DNA from: Nephromyces sp. MM_2019
Taxonomy: Eukaryota > Apicomplexa > Aconoidasida > Nephromycida
Assembly: GCA_015657535.1 (NCBI GenBank)
Contig: JADHZB010001899.1
Location: 1-64,000 of the forward strand
Length of the DNA: 64,000 bases
Reading direction: 5' to 3'
Each line of letters starts with the position of its first letter. Position 1 is the first letter of the stretch. Positions 13,625 to 25,518 of the stretch are shown one piece after another. Under the pieces are notes generated by a model. That model was not told where the DNA came from, searched no databases, and saw nothing but the letters and a program-made list of their open reading frames with translations. Both the position numbers and the translations under genes were made by a program.

Positions 13625-16600
13625 TGTGTTGACAAAGAATGAAACTAGTAAATAAATAGTTTTACAAACCTAGGCTTTTCTTTCGTCAAATATGGGAAAC
13701 ACGATCATGCAGCTAAGATATACATATAATTTTGAGGAATCAATTCATAATAAACGCTTGGCGAAGCAGCCCATTAATATGGGACATTATGGCGAGTGCA
13801 GATATTCGAGATTAGCTAGATACGGCAATAGGTGAAAAATTTATGTTGTGTATAAAATTAGTTCAGGAAAATTTTGATCCTATTCTATCGGATTGAGATG
13901 CTAGGCAAAAACCCTACGTACGCTCTTAATATCATGAGCTGGTGGGTAAAAATTTATTTATCAGGAATTTTTTTCTAGCAGTACATTTAACTGTTGAAAT
14001 ACGAAAGTCAAGCACCTATATTCAACTTAAATGAAAAATCGAATCTATCATCTGCTCTTTAATGATGCCTATACTAACATTGCGAGTCACGACTTAGTTG
14101 CAAAAATTTCCAAATATATGCATATAGAAAGCATAGCGAATAATACTTTGTGGTTTTACTCACTTTATTGCATATTTTGTACCTTCGGTATTTCATTTAT
14201 TATAAAATATGTTGTAAGGCGTTTTAATCCTTTTATTATACTTTCAAAAATGACAACAAATTAAACTATATCTACGCTGCTATGATGCTAGTCAGATATT
14301 TTCAAATAAAAATTTGACTCGAATACAACGAATAAAATTGTTGTATAATTAAAAATCTAATGAAACTATCCGTGCAGACAAATTAATTAAACCCTAGTCC
14401 GTGAGGAAATTTAGTAAAAAGAAAAACATTAAAAATTATGAACTGAATTGATATATTTGTATTAAGATAATAATTATAATATACTTTGAAAATGTAAAAG
14501 ATTAGGTTACTCTTTACTTCTAGAGGTCGTTGTCTGTCTTTCGAAACGTTAGCAGTATTCAAAAGTGGAAATATCAAGACCTGCTGCAAAATATGCTGGT
14601 ATTTTTGTGTCATCTTAGAAAACAAATGTAAACCAGAAGTGAGCTTTATGTAAATTTGCTGTAGTTAGACCAACCAACAAACCTCTGTGATCAGCTTACT
14701 TTATGATGCACGTCTAATATTTAGATATACTCGAGTACAGTAGGTGCTACCCACATGATATTTCAGACTATTTCTTTCTATCTATTGCAGCTTCTCAATA
14801 CAGAAGTCAAAATATTGCGTTAAAATTAGCAAGTACGGGTAACGGCCGTAGAATCAAATTGGCAGCTAGTTATTTCCTAGCATAAACGTAGCACTGCAAC
14901 AATCGTGAATGCTATTCACACCTAAAAACCTACATGAGTTAGAGGGCAAACTATACGCAAATACTTGCAACAAATACCTAGAAGGAGCAAACGAACCTGT
15001 TAAACTGTTGTACACTAGCAAAACATGCTCGGAAAACCTAGAAATAAAAAAATTTGTTTGGGTCAGAAACTACCCCAGTTAAATCTCCGCCATTGCCAAG
15101 CAATTTGCCGATAATAATTTTCGCTTTTGTTATGTTGCCTCACTTACTAAACTTGACTAGAAGGCTACTTAAATTAACTGAGGCCTACATAGCAAAGTGA
15201 GAAAATTCAGTTTCTAAAACAATACAATACTATACGTACTGGAGATAAAGAATGAAAGATATGAGTGGTTTCGTGGCCAATCAGCATAAGGTTATTATGG
15301 CATATATTAATTACCCTAGTGACAGTGCTAACAAAGAATAGTTGTAAACCATAAGCCGTGAAACACTTGGGCTTTGAAGCAAAGTAAGATATCATAAACG
15401 TAGCATCCCAAGCAATAATTTCGTAAAGCCGTGGCTTGCAGGAACTGAATGATCGCAGGTTTCTACGTAGTATGGTATCTTATAACCCCTTGCACGTAAT
15501 CAGCTTAATGAAATATGGCTCATTTTCGGGATGCTATTGAATGAGGCCGTGATTTAATATATTTAAACATTTCGTTAAAGGAAGTAGCTAATCTTTGTTC
15601 AAAAAATTTAACGGCCGCGCACACATGTATTCATTTAAATTCTTAATAGCTGCCAAAAAAAATCCCTGAAATAACAATAGAATTTATAGAAAACTCTGCA
15701 CCGGCGCAATGGCTAGCGTAACTCTGCTAGCTTCATGCTCGATAGAACCTCACAAAATAGTTTGTATGCTACTGGTATGCTTCAACCATATTCTCAGATT
15801 ACATCTACGCTGAAACAACCACCTAAATAAAATGTGAAGTCTAATAAAAAGCTATTTGCTGGCAAAGAGAAGGCTGCTGGCACGCATAACATTATATTGA
15901 AAGCTAGCCCTACTTTCAAGTAAAGAAGTGGCGTACTAACGTAGGACTCCTGTGCTATGGGGGCCTCAAGGCGTATTCGTGCCAATTGCTATAGCGCATC
16001 TAGGCTTGGGGTATGCGCAGTTATTACTATGGCATAAAAAAAAGTGCCGTGAAGCATCTGCTATCAGTTCGGGCATTCAAGCAGTTATGGCCCTGCTTAA
16101 AAAATTTGTTTCAACAGTGAGAAATGCCCAAAACAATGATCGCTGGGGGTAATACGCGTTATGGTACCCTGCTCCTTGTTAACTAGCTAGCCCAGATGAA
16201 AGGAGGTTCAGAGAGGAATCAATACGGAGCACACAATTGCACATGATATAAGGAAGTAATCAAATGCGATTATAAACAAATAACTATCAAATACTTGATG
16301 AGCATAACAAATGAAAATCCATCATGGGTGATATTCGAACAGTATATTGCGGGTAAATCAATATAGCCTTCTGATATAAGCCCCTCAGTATCACCTCTCC
16401 CCTCATGGAACTATTCCTATGGTAGCATAACCTTGGCGTTTGTAGGCTAGGCGCACATTGGCTTCGCTCATGAAGCAGTGCAAGTTGGCTCATTTCAAGC
16501 ATCAAAGCCATCTCATGCAGTAGGACGCAAACGTGATTTTTAAGAATTTATTCCTTCCTGGTCTATCTATAAGGCAAGCAAGGCGAGTATATGCAGTGCA

Positions 16601-19600
16601 ATATAGCGATGTACCCGCACTTGCTAGAAGTACAAGTTTCGTGTAAAGTGCTTGAACGTTAGGGTGGGATGAATATTAAGAAAGTTGAAAAGCATCATAA
16701 AACCAAATGCAAGGTAGTCAGCGTTATAGCTCTGAACGATACTGTCTGCTCGCACTTCTAGCCGGTCTGTCCGCTGAGCTAACAACATGTGTGTATCATC
16801 GAATGGAAACCACAACCATAAGAGCAACCACGGAGGAAAATTCAATAGCACAAATGCTTAAACTAATGACAGTTATAACAGTGATGTTATCACGAGATTG
16901 CTAGAAGGAAAACTGTTCGTAGCCAGGCGCATCAACCCTGCTCGACAACTCTCGCCGGCAAGACCGCGTTTCACTTTCATAAAGGGAAATCGATGAGTTA
17001 CAGCCTACCGATACTGCCATAAAACAGCAATAGGGGCATCAGCGAATCACTTACCGTAGCGAAAGTGCTTATAAACCTCAGTAGTTTGCATGGTGAAGCA
17101 TTCATCGGTCGGGCCCCTACGCTTGTCTAGTTTAATGCATTCACCCACGATACAAACTATCACCATACTGTTAGTCCGTGTCAGAGTTGGCGGCAAACAT
17201 AGCTGGAAAGAAACTGAATCTTACAAGAGGCTATTGCATACAGTGGGAAGAAAACCTCTAGCTTTGGCTCCATTGATGGAGATGCTATCGGCGAAGCTGC
17301 ATCAGTATGTAACAGGCGTGGACTATCGCTAGCGTGTTCGCACAAATTCGTCTAAGACCACTGAGAGCTCCTCCCTCGTACGCTCATGTATCGCGCCTAC
17401 CGCTCAGGTGTATACCTGCGTATGCAATGACTGCTTTAAGAAAATGTTTACCGTCATGATCACCATAGATACCCAAATTATTGAAATTTAACGTAGCGCA
17501 GGTAGGCTTAAAGATGTAAAAAACAAGAGAGGAATCATAAACTACTTTGCTTCTACTTATTGTAACTGGTTAAGCAACAAGAGGACAAGCTAGTTGCCTA
17601 TAGTTGCCATCGCAGTTTGTCGAGATTGTTTTGCCAGAGGTGGTCCCCTAGCAGTATACGCTACGTGCTATGCAAAAAGAAACCAACCGGAAACGAAGAT
17701 TCCTGCTAGTGCAACTGCCCACAACCCCTCGTAGATAAGTTAACACTATGCCTGATAGGTTGATAACACAAAAGTAGATTCTGCGCATAGGTCTGGTAGT
17801 GTTTTACTGAATGAAATTCAGGAATAGATAGTTATGGTGGAATATTGCAACAAGCATCGTATGAGCAGCTAACGGCACATTCTGTTGCATTTATGTCCGC
17901 CATGGTGGCAAATGGGGTGCTGATACTTGCTGTGAAATTGTGCAGATAATGAATCAATGTTGGACAACAAGAAACACTGAATCAGACAAAACAGTAATGG
18001 AACGAACAGCTGTTCCAAGGCCCAGAGTTACAATGTTTAGCACAGCACATGTACATGCTTGCCTATCATTTTCCTGTAGTAAAATGTGTTTTTTACCTAT
18101 AAAACATAATGGTTACAGCGAGCATATAGCGCTTACTTATTTACAAAGGCCCTTTATTATTTAGATATACCTTGTAATAAAGCGTATGGCATATTTTTGT
18201 TTTGGCGGTGCCTAGCTTAGGTGGCACGTTGACGGTGACTTTTCATATCTAAAAGAAGCGTTGCCGAAGCTCTCATTCGGAAATAAACGGCAGAGGATAT
18301 TCGGCAATTACGCAAAAATGGAGTGTAGCACTCTTTAGGGCATTTTTCGCTTTTTTAAGGTGGTGTCATGACTTGCATAGGCGACAGTGTATTACAGCTG
18401 CAAGCAAAAAGTTGTTACTAGTGTCCAAAATGAGGGCCTTGTGTTCCTACTAAGCCTAATTGATAAGGATTGCGCTGACTTATGCGCTATTAATTAGCTG
18501 CGCAACAAAGTTGTTAGACTGAAACGTAGCCCACTCTTGGACGATAAACGAGGTAATTGCCGAGATTAGTTTGGAAACAAGCCTGCCGTCCGCTCTATTG
18601 CTTTGTTCTTATGCAACGTTACATGCAATGTGAATTTTGTTGCGGAAATAGTTGTGAATACTACTCGGAGCTATTCACGGTATACGGGGACTTATCGTTG
18701 GTTACCAAAAGGAGGCACACAATTATTTATCATCAAACAATACAGTAAAATGGCTACCTTTTATAGTGGCATGATATAGCAATTTTAAACAGTAGCGAAA
18801 CGCCAACATACTACGATGCTCAATCGGCTTAGTGGTAATAGTAGCAATTTCAGCGAATATGCCATGGATGCAGGTTATCAGCGTTCTGTGAACTATAGGT
18901 ACCCTTCAACTACCTCAAAAATATTAAAGGTAAAGGCTACTCTTCCCATCTGTCAATTAAGTTTGCAAAGACTTGCTAGAAATATTGCTTGAAAGATATG
19001 GCATAATAATTTAACTATTTCCAGGAAAATCAATTATGTAATTATCTTAATCCAGTATCAGAAAAGTCTTCTATAGTTGGAAGGCCGTCTTTGGTGATGG
19101 CTAGGGCTCTCATAAGGGGCTAAAGTTCTCCCAAACAAACTTCGTAATATCCAAGTTGCCTGGTAATAGTAAGACTTACTAAAACGACATCAGAAAGCTG
19201 GCTGTCCCTGAAAATCATTTTTGTGAGCATATAATCTAATACGAAGTAAATTAGGCATACAGAATAGCTTTCACTTCGTGGGCCACCAACTCTGCATAAT
19301 TAATAATGTCAATCCTGGAAGTACTTAACGGTACAGTAACACTTCCACACCTGTGGGTGCCCTTGAAAAAGCCCCCTCTTTGACCAGTCTTTTTTCCAAG
19401 AAAGATGTCTCCTTCCGGTAAGAAACTGTAAGTTCATATTGTTATGTATCTCTATCTCTAGCCTAGCCACGACTGATAAGTTTTCTGTTTACTTGCTCCT
19501 GATTCAGTTATTCCGAAAGCTCCTAAAATAAATAAATGCTTAGATCACTAGATTGAACTTTTGATTATATGTTAATCCGGTGTTTTTAAGGCGCTTCATG

Positions 19601-21717
19601 TACTTTCTATAGGCAGGAATCCATTTTGTACTACCTCTCTGAAGTATTTTATTCTCAAAGCGGTCAATGATTGTGTTGCCGAACTCGGATAGTTCAAAGC
19701 TCGTGTTTGCTTGCCTACCCAGCTATTCGCCATAAGTCATGAGCATCCAGTAAGCCCAAAACACCTGATGAAATCATAACCAACAATAGTGGTATCGATT
19801 TAAACAGGATTTTATCCATTTTAGTAGTGAGTAAATGGAGAGGTCGTAATGAAATGCAAAAGTGCCTCTGAAAAATGATACTAAAAATGGTAGTTGATAA
19901 GCATGCAGAATTGCAAGGATACTATCCCATAAATATACTAGGTTAAAGCCCCCTCCACGGTTAGATTAGTAATGTAAAAGCTCTTAAATTACAAAAGTAG
20001 AGTCGCCTGGATACGCGCTTTGCACTTCTGGTAAGTGGGTACGTTAAGAGTATGTACACTTTGCATATACGCCGTTTGTGTCTAAAATATCTTTTGCTTC
20101 AAGATTTAGAAGCAATTTTTTGGAATTAAATTTATGAATGTTTTTTTAACCAAAAATTCCGGAACATGATATATAGAACCAGCATTAGTAGATCTTAGTG
20201 CAGCTAAGAGTAACTCAAATGATGAGAATATGATGTATCCAATGACATTTATTAACCAAAAAATCACATCCAATGTTCGTGTGATTAAAAGATTATATAT
20301 TTTTTTTTATTTTTAGAGATACCAACTATACCAATAATCTATCTCATGAGTAAAGGAAATTATTATTGAAAGAAGATGGCCCGTGTAGTTTATTCCGAAA
20401 AAATTTGCGATTTGATAATATATGCATGCAATATTGTCAAAAAGAAATCCTCGAATGATTCATGTCAAAGAATTTTTTTGTACCAGCTACACTTTGAGTC
20501 ACGTATAGTATACTTAGTTCAGAAAACCTAGTGAGCAGCAGCGGCAGATGCTAATTTTGATTTTAATTCAGACTTAGCTATGCTAAACTGCGCTACAATG
20601 GATATTTATGATTCTAGGGAGAATTTTACTTTGATTTGACTGGCCTCACGCTTTGTGTCGAGCGTTGTGGTATAAAACTTTTTATTAAGAGTAATGCTCT
20701 ATTGCTTCTTTCTGATTCTGTTAGATGGTTAGGCGACCACTTATGTCACTCCTGCCTGTACGCATTGTTGCAATGGGCGTACCAACTAATATATGATAAA
20801 TTGCGAAGAGGCAAACAAATGATTTCGAGCTGCAAACTGATAGGCGGTATATCAGTAACTCCATAAGAGCAATAGCAGCCTTGATATATGACGTTTAATT
20901 TTAGCAGGCATTTATTAATTTCTACAAAGCTTGCTGGGTAGCATCTGAGGGTTAAGGCGCTTTATCGAACTCAGCCACTCATGCGTAATATCCACTAATA
21001 TCTTGTCTGCTCTCCTTATGCTCCAGTATTCTAGCCTTAAGTTTCCTTGTTGAGGCTACTTAGACAGCCTGGTATTCATGTCAAACATTGGAGTTTGCTT
21101 ACATAACGTTTTTTAGGGTATATATCCCTACTTTGATGCCTTTGAGGTGTGCGGTGAAAACAATTCAAGCTAAGGTCTTTTATCACTTTTCAAAAGTTTC
21201 AGAAACTAGAGAAACGCAGCAAAAAAACTTGCTCTTGCTCCGTTTCGCTTTAATATAGAAGTCATTGTGCTATAACCTGATTTTCAAAACAAAAATTTTA
21301 CAAAAGCTTAAGAATTGCGTAGCGTAGAAATGTAGCTACAGCTGCAACGGTTTGTAATGGGTATGATAATTTTGTATTTAGGTCACTGCCTACAAGATCA
21401 TCGTTCACGAGACACCTTGCTGTGTCCTAGCCGCGCTTACGCATGACGTGTCGCTGTTATAGGGGTATACACGGCTTCTGTCTGCAGTGTTAAACCTCTT
21501 TTGAAGCAGCTGCATGAAGCAGGACACACAACTTTCAACTTCCAGATTGCTTCTAGCGGAATTATTTTCATGAATGAAGCGTCAGGCGCTTATTCTTCCA
21601 CAAATTTCGTGGTACCCCGTGTATGAAATTGCCAACAAGACGCTGCTTGCGAGTATTTAAGCCAACTTTGTAATTTTATCCGATTATATAACTTCACAGT
21701 TAGAACGAGCATTTGGC
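13625..21717. other. Gene-poor region of about 8 kb
   Basis: Apart from one small candidate ORF (14031-14264) I could not support any gene in this stretch. ORFs are short, in all frames, and none shows a family motif or splice-consistent continuation. The sequence is not repetitive by eye. Because real exons in this window can be as small as 41 bases, small multi-exon genes could be hidden here, particularly around 15.9-18.2 kb, where several ORFs of 60-80 codons lie on the plus strand. Confidence 0.3.
14031..14264 (+). CDS. Possible small single-pass membrane protein (77 aa)
   Basis: An uninterrupted 77-codon ORF begins MKNRIYHLLFNDAYTNIASH and contains one clear transmembrane segment (around LWFYSLYCIFCTFGISFIIKY) followed by a basic stretch (VVRRFN), the layout of a small inner-membrane or ER single-pass protein. 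Small mitochondrial complex subunits of this kind are common in alveolates, but I cannot match it to a named family. The surroundings are AT-rich, where chance hydrophobic ORFs are frequent. It is placed low because there is no conservation evidence. Confidence 0.25.
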   Translation: MKNRIYHLLFNDAYTNIASHDLVAKISKYMHIESIANNTLWFYSLYCIFCTFGISFIIKYVVRRFNPFIILSKMTTN

Positions 21718-23493
21718 ATGGAAAACTTGAAGAAGGCGCCACCTCCCTACATCGCGCGGTATCCATGCCTCCATCTTCTTGAAGTTACGGAACGCCTGCG
21801 GTTTTTCATTTTGCATTGAGAGTTGAAGTCTTTCTTGATTTTTTTTAGGCGAATCTAAGCTTGTCTCATATCGTTTGCTTCCCTTATAGTATCCGTGTGG
21901 GTACTCGTATGCCGTGGTACGAATTTCATCTTCTGTTTACTCATCATTGATATTAGCTTCATCCCCCCTATGGAAATTTGAGATAAGCGATTTAGAGTAT
22001 CACTTGTGTGTTCTTCTGTTATAAGCACAGATTGAGGAGTGTTAACCACATTTCTTGTTCAATGAACTCCTTCTGTTGTTAGACGAGTGCTGGGACGATG
22101 TCTTTCGGACTACATTGGAAAGAATGTGCGAGTAGTGGGCGAAGTGCTCTCCGCTCAAGATTCCGCGATTACTCTTAAAACATCAGATGGTCAGTTTTTG
22201 TCAACTCTTAACTTTGCTATTTTCTGATCGTGGCAAGTTTTTACCATGCGAGCTTGACAATGCCATGTTACTCTTAAACATTCTGCTTACTTGTTTTTTC
22301 TATCAAAAATGTTGTTTTTATGCCTATAGGAATGCTCATGCTTGCATGCCCAGTTATGAACCGCGGTGGAATGTGAATAGAATGAAATGATGTTCAATAG
22401 CATATTGAGTTGACGCCATTTGGCAATCTAGATGAAGATATCTCTTATTTTTAACAGAAATTCTTTCAGCCTGATCAGGCACTTCTTACACAAGTTTTAG
22501 CGTTAATCGTACAGATAAGCTTTTGTTGCTCGATGTTTTTACCGTGCCTTTGAGTATTTTTTAGGCGAGTTAGTGCAGTTTGACCTGACTGAAGAGCTAC
22601 CAATTTGCAAGTATGTGGAAATTATGGGGCAGGTAACGTGCTCAATTAATTTTTCCTGAAAACTCTCTTATGCGATTACAAACATCCGCGTGAACCTTCC
22701 AGTCAGCATTTTATTTTATCACAGCGGTGACTAGCTTGATGCTTGCCTTTGGAGTTTTGAGAAGTTCCGTAATGCCATTGCAGTAGTGTTTTATTTTAAT
22801 TGGAATGAATGTAAACAAGTGCACTACATGAGCGAGTAAGTGCAGTTGTAAATTTTTGTAGATCAAATTCGAAGCTTATAAGAAATTTCGATTGTAGAAA
22901 AAAATCACTAACACTAAGCATCATTATTATATCTGAATAATGATCTTCCTGCTTCATTTTCCAGGTTTATGATGACCGTTCTATTACGCAAACTGGGCCA
23001 CTGTTCGAGCTCGGAGAAAATATAGGTATCCAATATTAGTGTGTGTGTAGTGTATCTGGATGGATAATATTTTTTGACAAAATTTCGTGGTTTAAATGTA
23101 AAATTGCTAATATTACTCTGTTTTTGCCGTTGTCCATTTCGCATGTTTCTTGAAGCATTTGTCTTTGTTTATACGAATATGCGTTGAGTATGGGGCAAGC
23201 CTATCGCAGCTTCATGCGAGAAGAGTGGGCTTATGCTGTGCGTCTAGTTATATATGTAGTTAATTTTCAAGAATATTTGGCTGGAGCTGCCGCGCGCTGC
23301 GCTGCTAAATTTTTTAAGGATCCGAAATTGTTGGTTATATGAATATATTCAACCCGTACTTCCCATCTTGAAATTTTCTACCGGTTAGTTCTCATTATTT
23401 GCAGACCTACAATTGATTAATCGTACCATCCTATGTACGATGCACCCTGAATATAACGGATTCTTCAATCCCACAGAGAGTTCTTTGGAATAG
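21718..23493 (+). CDS. RPA3: Replication protein A 14 kDa subunit (RPA3), five small exons
   Basis: Exons 21718-21758, 22083-22189, 22565-22632, 22965-23025 and 23405-23493 join with phases 2, 1, 0 and 1 in perfect agreement. All introns are GT-AG, and the product is 121 residues, the length of human RPA3. RPA3 is the small OB-fold subunit that holds the RPA heterotrimer together on single-stranded DNA. Family features seen: the start RRVLGRCLSDYIGKNVRVVG (matching the 'VxGxxLxxYVGxxVRxVGxV' opening), a TLKTSDGE turn, CKYVEIMGQV, and the FELGENIDLQLINR block near the end (usual form FGxxxDLxxYNxxV). The first exon gives MENLKKAPPPYIAR. No exon exceeds 107 bases, so no ORF scan would show this gene. 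Donors are CG|GTATCC, G|GTCAGT, CAG|GTAACG and G|GTATCC. It lies between the gene-poor region and the assembly gap. Confidence 0.9.
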
Positions 23494-23784
23494 CTAGTGA
23501 CATCAAGGCGTTATTTACAGCGGTTTATGGTTCAATTCGGAACTTTTTGTGAATTCTGGTAGCTGGTCCGCAAGCATCTCTCAGTGACTTACATACAATA
23601 AACTCTGTGCCTTCTTTCATATTTTCAAAATATATAAACTTAACCAGTATAAGTAGTATAACGCGAGTAATAGCGCAGAAAAAATAACAAGCACTACGCT
23701 TCATATAATTGTTCGCCTTGCAGAATTAGTTTGGATGTGTAAGACCAATGTAATGAAACTCTTCTATAATTCAGTGATTACCTA

Positions 23785-23862
23785 NNNNNNNNNNNNNNNN
23801 NNNNNNNNNNNNNNNNNNNNNNNNNNNNNNNNNNNNNNNNNNNNNNNNNNNNNNNNNNNNNN
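23785..23862. other. Assembly gap (78 N)
   Basis: A run of 78 undetermined bases. The sequence to its right quickly becomes GC-rich, so the break may reflect a region that is hard to sequence or a scaffold join. Nothing can be said about the true gap length. Confidence 0.99.
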
Positions 23863-23989
23863 TACCCACAGCTAGAGAAATACTTGCCGATATGTTTGAG
23901 ACAGGCACTCAAGGGTAGGCGCATTAGAAAATATGAATAGTGAGCCGTGAAAAAATACACTACCCGTGTGGCTGCTTGACCTGCAAAAG

Positions 23990-24850
23990 CATTAGTTACA
24001 GCGAGGAGACACCTGTGCTTCGAACGAAACGCCTTCGCATAACAGTAAGCACCTAGCTGCCGCGCGTTCCAGCGAGGATCAGCTTGTATGCTCGAACAAA
24101 TAGCAGCGTTGCTCCTCCGGCGGCGGAAACGAAGGCTCACCGGCGATACCGGCGGTTATGCCGCGCGGCTACTCCCTCGACCGCGGCCGGAGATGGGACA
24201 TCAGTGGGAGACTTCACGAGGATCTAGCCATTATCCAATCTTAGGCGTAACGTATACCTCGGGATCACCCCGGGACATTCCGGAAGGAATCTTTCTTAGT
24301 ACTTTCTCTTCATATATTTTGCCCCTAAACCTAGCTCTACGCAATCATTCTATTCGAAGCTTAAGCGCCGCCGCTGTTTCATGATTCAAAATGCATGATC
24401 CACCGGTGCACCGCGCCAGGTTCGCAGGAAATACCGCGATCGGCATTTTCTCCAGCAGCTGGTTCAGTAAACTCCCCCATCCACAAGGATGTACAAGGAT
24501 CGATGTAACAGACAGCACGGCGGCTTAAGTTTTGGGGCCACTACAGCATCTTCCCAACCCTAATACCTAATTAACTGCACTCCGTGCAGTTGTGCCCCCC
24601 CGACTCAAAAACCCAAGGACACGTACACAGACCTTCACAAACCCCTGTGTAGCTTTCCACTTACAAAAGATACGTTGATCTCAAGCACTAACCGCAGGAG
24701 CGAAGCATCCCCACTTCGCAATACTCCAAAAAACCTACACACTTGCCCCACGGAGAATAAATGGGTTTCTGCCCGCAGCAGCACTGCAGCGACACATGGA
24801 GCTAGACTTGATAGCGCAGTTTCAAGCAACGTAACTCCTCTTAACACATT
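23990..24850. other. GC-rich island beside the gap
   Basis: From about 23990 to 24850 the base composition is clearly richer in G+C than the neighbourhood, with clusters such as CTCCTCCGGCGGCGGAAACG, CGCGCGGCTACTCCCTCGAC and GTGCCCCCCCGACTC. Open frames occur on both strands (about 98-100 codons on plus) but none looks like a known protein. It may be a promoter/CpG-like island, a non-coding RNA gene, or material from another genomic context joined at the gap. Confidence 0.4.
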
Positions 24851-25518
24851 GGAGAACGAAATGAGCAGAGTTGGTTGTTTTAACCATATATACGCAAGGA
24901 AGCGGCTAGTTTACCTGTATGAACCGCAGTATATTATAAAAAACACATACCACCTACTTAAAACTTCAGTTAGATAGATCACCGGAAAACTCGGTACAAC
25001 ATCTAGTGCCCCTGCATATTCGCGACTTACACAGAAGTGAAACGACTACTGTAATTTTTCCCAAGCTACGCGAAGTAAAACAAAACAAGCAACATTCCCA
25101 ACAAAAAGTTGGTTTACTAATAAGCATTGAAATTAACAAGGCTGTCAGCATGCTCAAAGGTTATGCAACGATTTCCCGACTAGTTGAAATCTAACGTTAC
25201 TCTCAAAAAATAATGCGATAGATGCAGAAATCTTTAGCTTCTGTTCTTTGAATGCTGCATGAATATACTACCTCGGGATACATCATGTCAAACTATCTCG
25301 TTTCCTCCTAAAGTGCATCATTGCGATTGCCACAAGTAGCACTTTCGCCAAATTACATCTTATCTCGGAAAATTGAATGGGCGCGAAACATATACGATTC
25401 TTCCCCCCCCTCGGTGAATAAGTAGGCGAGTCCTAGCATAAAATTGCTGGCCTAATCAAGCAGTACAGCATGATTGGCACCGATTGATTTTTATGGCTCT
25501 CAAAACAAAGCCTTTAGT

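Noticed and set aside
24088..24384. 98-codon ORF in the GC-rich island
   Set aside because: High GC removes stops by chance; no motif, no splice partner, and other frames are open too.
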